Positions 62,652-64,000 of a stretch of DNA of 64,000 nt are shown here, one piece after another (within the stretch, counting starts at the first letter, position 1; each line of letters starts with the position of its first letter). Where the stretch lies: the NCBI GenBank assembly GCA_963709775.1, contig CAVPXS010000017.1:467002-531001 (forward strand). Direction: 5' to 3'. The stretch comes from Salinimicrobium sp963709775. Lineage in GTDB: Bacteria > Bacteroidota > Bacteroidia > Flavobacteriales > Flavobacteriaceae. The notes under the pieces were generated by a model. The model ran no database searches. It was given only the letters and a program-made list of their open reading frames with translations, and was not told the origin of the DNA. The position numbers and the translations under genes are program-made.

Positions 62652-62935
62652 CATAGCTTGATAAGTGATGCAGGAAAATATAGAAAACAAGGTGTAGGCA
62701 TCATGAAAGGTTCAGCAGTGGAAAATTATGCTCCTCCACACACAACACCAATAGAACCCTCACGGAGAAAGACTGACTCGAGTACTTTTTATCCTTGAAT
62801 AAAAAAGAGTTCACCAGAAAAGATTATATGGAGGTTTTTAAGGATATTTCTGGAGCAACAGAGAGCAGAGATCTCAAGAAAGGTGTAGAACAAAAGTTAT
62901 TCGAGAAAATCGGAGATAAAAATAAAACCCGGTAG
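62652..62935 (+). pseudogene. Fic-family protein remnant
   Basis: HSLISDAGKYRKQGVGIMKG then VENYAPPHTTPIEPS, which resembles the N-terminal part of a Fic core (Y-R-x-x-x-V-G and A-P-P-H), ends at a stop. In the next frame NKKEFTRKDYMEVFKDISGA then TESRDLKKGVEQKLFEKIGD ends with TRG-like KNKTR. The catalytic HPFxxGNGR region is absent, so it is an internally deleted, frameshifted remnant. It lies in the decayed array. Confidence 0.65.
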
Positions 62936-62945
62936 AAGGTGTAAC

Positions 62946-63076
62946 TCACAACAACGGTAAACACAGGTACGGCAGACCAGTGAAAAATGGCACTTTTGAG
63001 TACCTTTAAAAAAATATTAATTAAAAGATCAATTTCGTTCCCAAATCCGCATTAGCGTTAAACCGGGACGTTGGCG
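62946..63076 (+). repeat. attC-like site, type B
   Basis: Left core CTCACAAC then AACGGTAAACACAGGTACGG; right arm TCCGCATTAGCGTTAAACCGGG then ACGTTGGCG (each split to stay short). It contains the type B centre GGCACTTTTGAGTACC. The closing core of its upstream cassette was not found. Confidence 0.82.
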
Positions 63077-63093
63077 ACAATACAAAATAACTG

Positions 63094-63810
63094 ATGACAA
63101 TACTGTACAATTTGATTATTGTAATAATCTCTTGGATAGTAATATATCTAATAGGAAAAAGAAATATTTTCAGTATTTGGTTAAAACCATTCAACAAACG
63201 AAGTAAAGAATTTTTCAAGGGATTCTTCTTTATGACTTGTTTATGCATTATCACGCAAATTATATTATCTCAAATAAGTAGCACCACTTGGACATTATCA
63301 AAAGATTTGAATTTAACAAGACTCCTTTCCTCATTTTATTTCGATATAAATTCTGTGATCTTCGAAGAACTCTTATTTAGGGGTGTCATCCTATATCTGC
63401 TAATTAAACATTTAAACGAAAGAACAGGTGTAATTTTATCTGCAACAGCTTTTGGAATATACCATTGGTATACTAATGGGGTTTTGGGTAATCTAATGGC
63501 AATGCTTGTTGTTTTTATCGTGACAGGTTTTATGGGTTATGTGTTTGCAATAGCTTATGCTAAAACAAAATCTCTGATATTGCCTTTTGGATTACATCTC
63601 GGTTGGAATTTAGTTAATCACAATATTTTTTCAAATGGACCAAATGGCGTTATGATTTTAGAGGTTAAGGAACAACCGGAGATTTCAATTACAACTCAAT
63701 GGATTTCATTTGGACTGTATTTATTTGTAACTATATTGACCTTGTTTTTAGTAAAGTCCAAATATTTCAAAAGCGGACAAAGTACTATCGCCAACAAAGA
63801 ACTGAGTTAA
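63094..63810 (+). CDS. CPBP-family intramembrane metalloprotease (type II CAAX-like)
   Basis: A 238-residue membrane protein with five or more TM helices. The CPBP motifs are in place: EELLFRG (the EExxxR motif) around residue 92-98, FGIYHWYTNG (FxxxH) and HLGWNLVNH (HxxxN). Members process or shed membrane proteins and some confer immunity to bacteriocins. The cassette opens GTTGGCGAC and closes ATCGCCAAC, so it is a normal cassette of the decayed array. The stop codon lies in the array-terminal repeat. Confidence 0.85.
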   Translation: MTILYNLIIVIISWIVIYLIGKRNIFSIWLKPFNKRSKEFFKGFFFMTCLCIITQIILSQISSTTWTLSKDLNLTRLLSSFYFDINSVIFEELLFRGVILYLLIKHLNERTGVILSATAFGIYHWYTNGVLGNLMAMLVVFIVTGFMGYVFAIAYAKTKSLILPFGLHLGWNLVNHNIFSNGPNGVMILEVKEQPEISITTQWISFGLYLFVTILTLFLVKSKYFKSGQSTIANKELS

Positions 63811-63974
63811 AAAACAAGTTCTCTAAGCTAATTTCGAATTAAATTTTCCTCATAAGGCAGACCTGAAGCGATAGGAAATTCTTCTTATAGGGGTTTTTTA
63901 CCCACCGCGATGATCACCACTTTTTTACTTTCCCCCTTCGCTATAATTCATTCAAAGATCTCCCTAAGGCTTTA
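63796..63974. repeat. Array-terminal repeat, copy 2
   Basis: AAAGAACTGAGTTAAAAAAC onward, matching the copy at 38762 to about CTAAGGCTTTA. It lies immediately after the closing AAC of the CPBP cassette, as copy 1 does after its array. Confidence 0.75.
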
Positions 63975-64000
63975 TTGTGTTTACAAGTCGAAAAGCTGCA

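Noticed and set aside
1..64000. Integron integrase gene
   Set aside because: All recombinase-like genes in the window are IS110, IS1111 or IS481 transposases; no tyrosine recombinase signature was found.

Overview
The window looks like a chromosome segment of a marine-type Flavobacteriaceae (Bacteroidota). This rests on low GC, many signal-peptide and SPII lipoproteins, A-rich translation starts of the form TAAAAAAATG without Shine-Dalgarno sites, and families typical of the group (BlaI/M56 pairs, secreted DUF1254 proteins, DcaP-like porins, DUF481-like proteins). The genus cannot be read from the sequence. No rRNA or tRNA gene was recognised.

Region 1 (1-38,761) is a large integron-like gene-cassette array: about 46 cassettes separated by 45 attC-like sites, with every cassette gene on the + strand. 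No integron integrase is in the window, so as seen it is a CALIN (attC cluster lacking an integrase) or the distal part of a sedentary integron whose platform would lie to the left. Each cassette opens with GTT plus a variable core and closes with the reverse complement of its own core plus AAC (for example GTTGTGCACT...AGTGCACAAC), the footprint expected of circularised cassettes. Several site families coexist: A (about 130 bp, loop variants A1, A1b, A2), B (about 130 bp) and D (about 77 bp); family C is seen only near 58-62 kb. Cassette genes are mostly small secreted, lipoprotein or membrane proteins of unknown function, plus an esterase, a PLD-type nuclease, an RDD protein, a UPF0158 protein, an Imm27-like protein and a BlaI/BlaR1/serine-hydrolase operon. 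Eleven cassettes have no gene; ten of them belong to two repeated families (six and four copies) that are candidates for structured RNAs. The array is invaded by an IS110-type element in a cassette, an IS1111-type element inside an attC, a group II intron inside a type B attC, and an IS481-type element.

Region 2 (38,762-53,220) is conventional chromosome with mostly envelope genes: outer-membrane beta-barrels, glycine-zipper and DUF4136-like lipoproteins, DUF502 and UPF0114 membrane proteins, an Omp85-like protein, and a CadC-like/TPR regulator flanked by two related palindromes that may be its operators. Two pseudogenes (a DUF481-like and another beta-barrel protein) lie here.

Region 3 (53,220-64,000) is a decayed second array with large cassettes. 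Four DUF1254/DUF1214 paralogues (two frameshifted) plus a fifth fragment joined to half an attC are followed by a cassette holding a DcaP-like porin and an alpha-carbonic anhydrase, a Fic pseudogene, and a CPBP protease cassette. A repeat of about 180 bp lies directly after the last cassette of both arrays (38,762 and 63,796).
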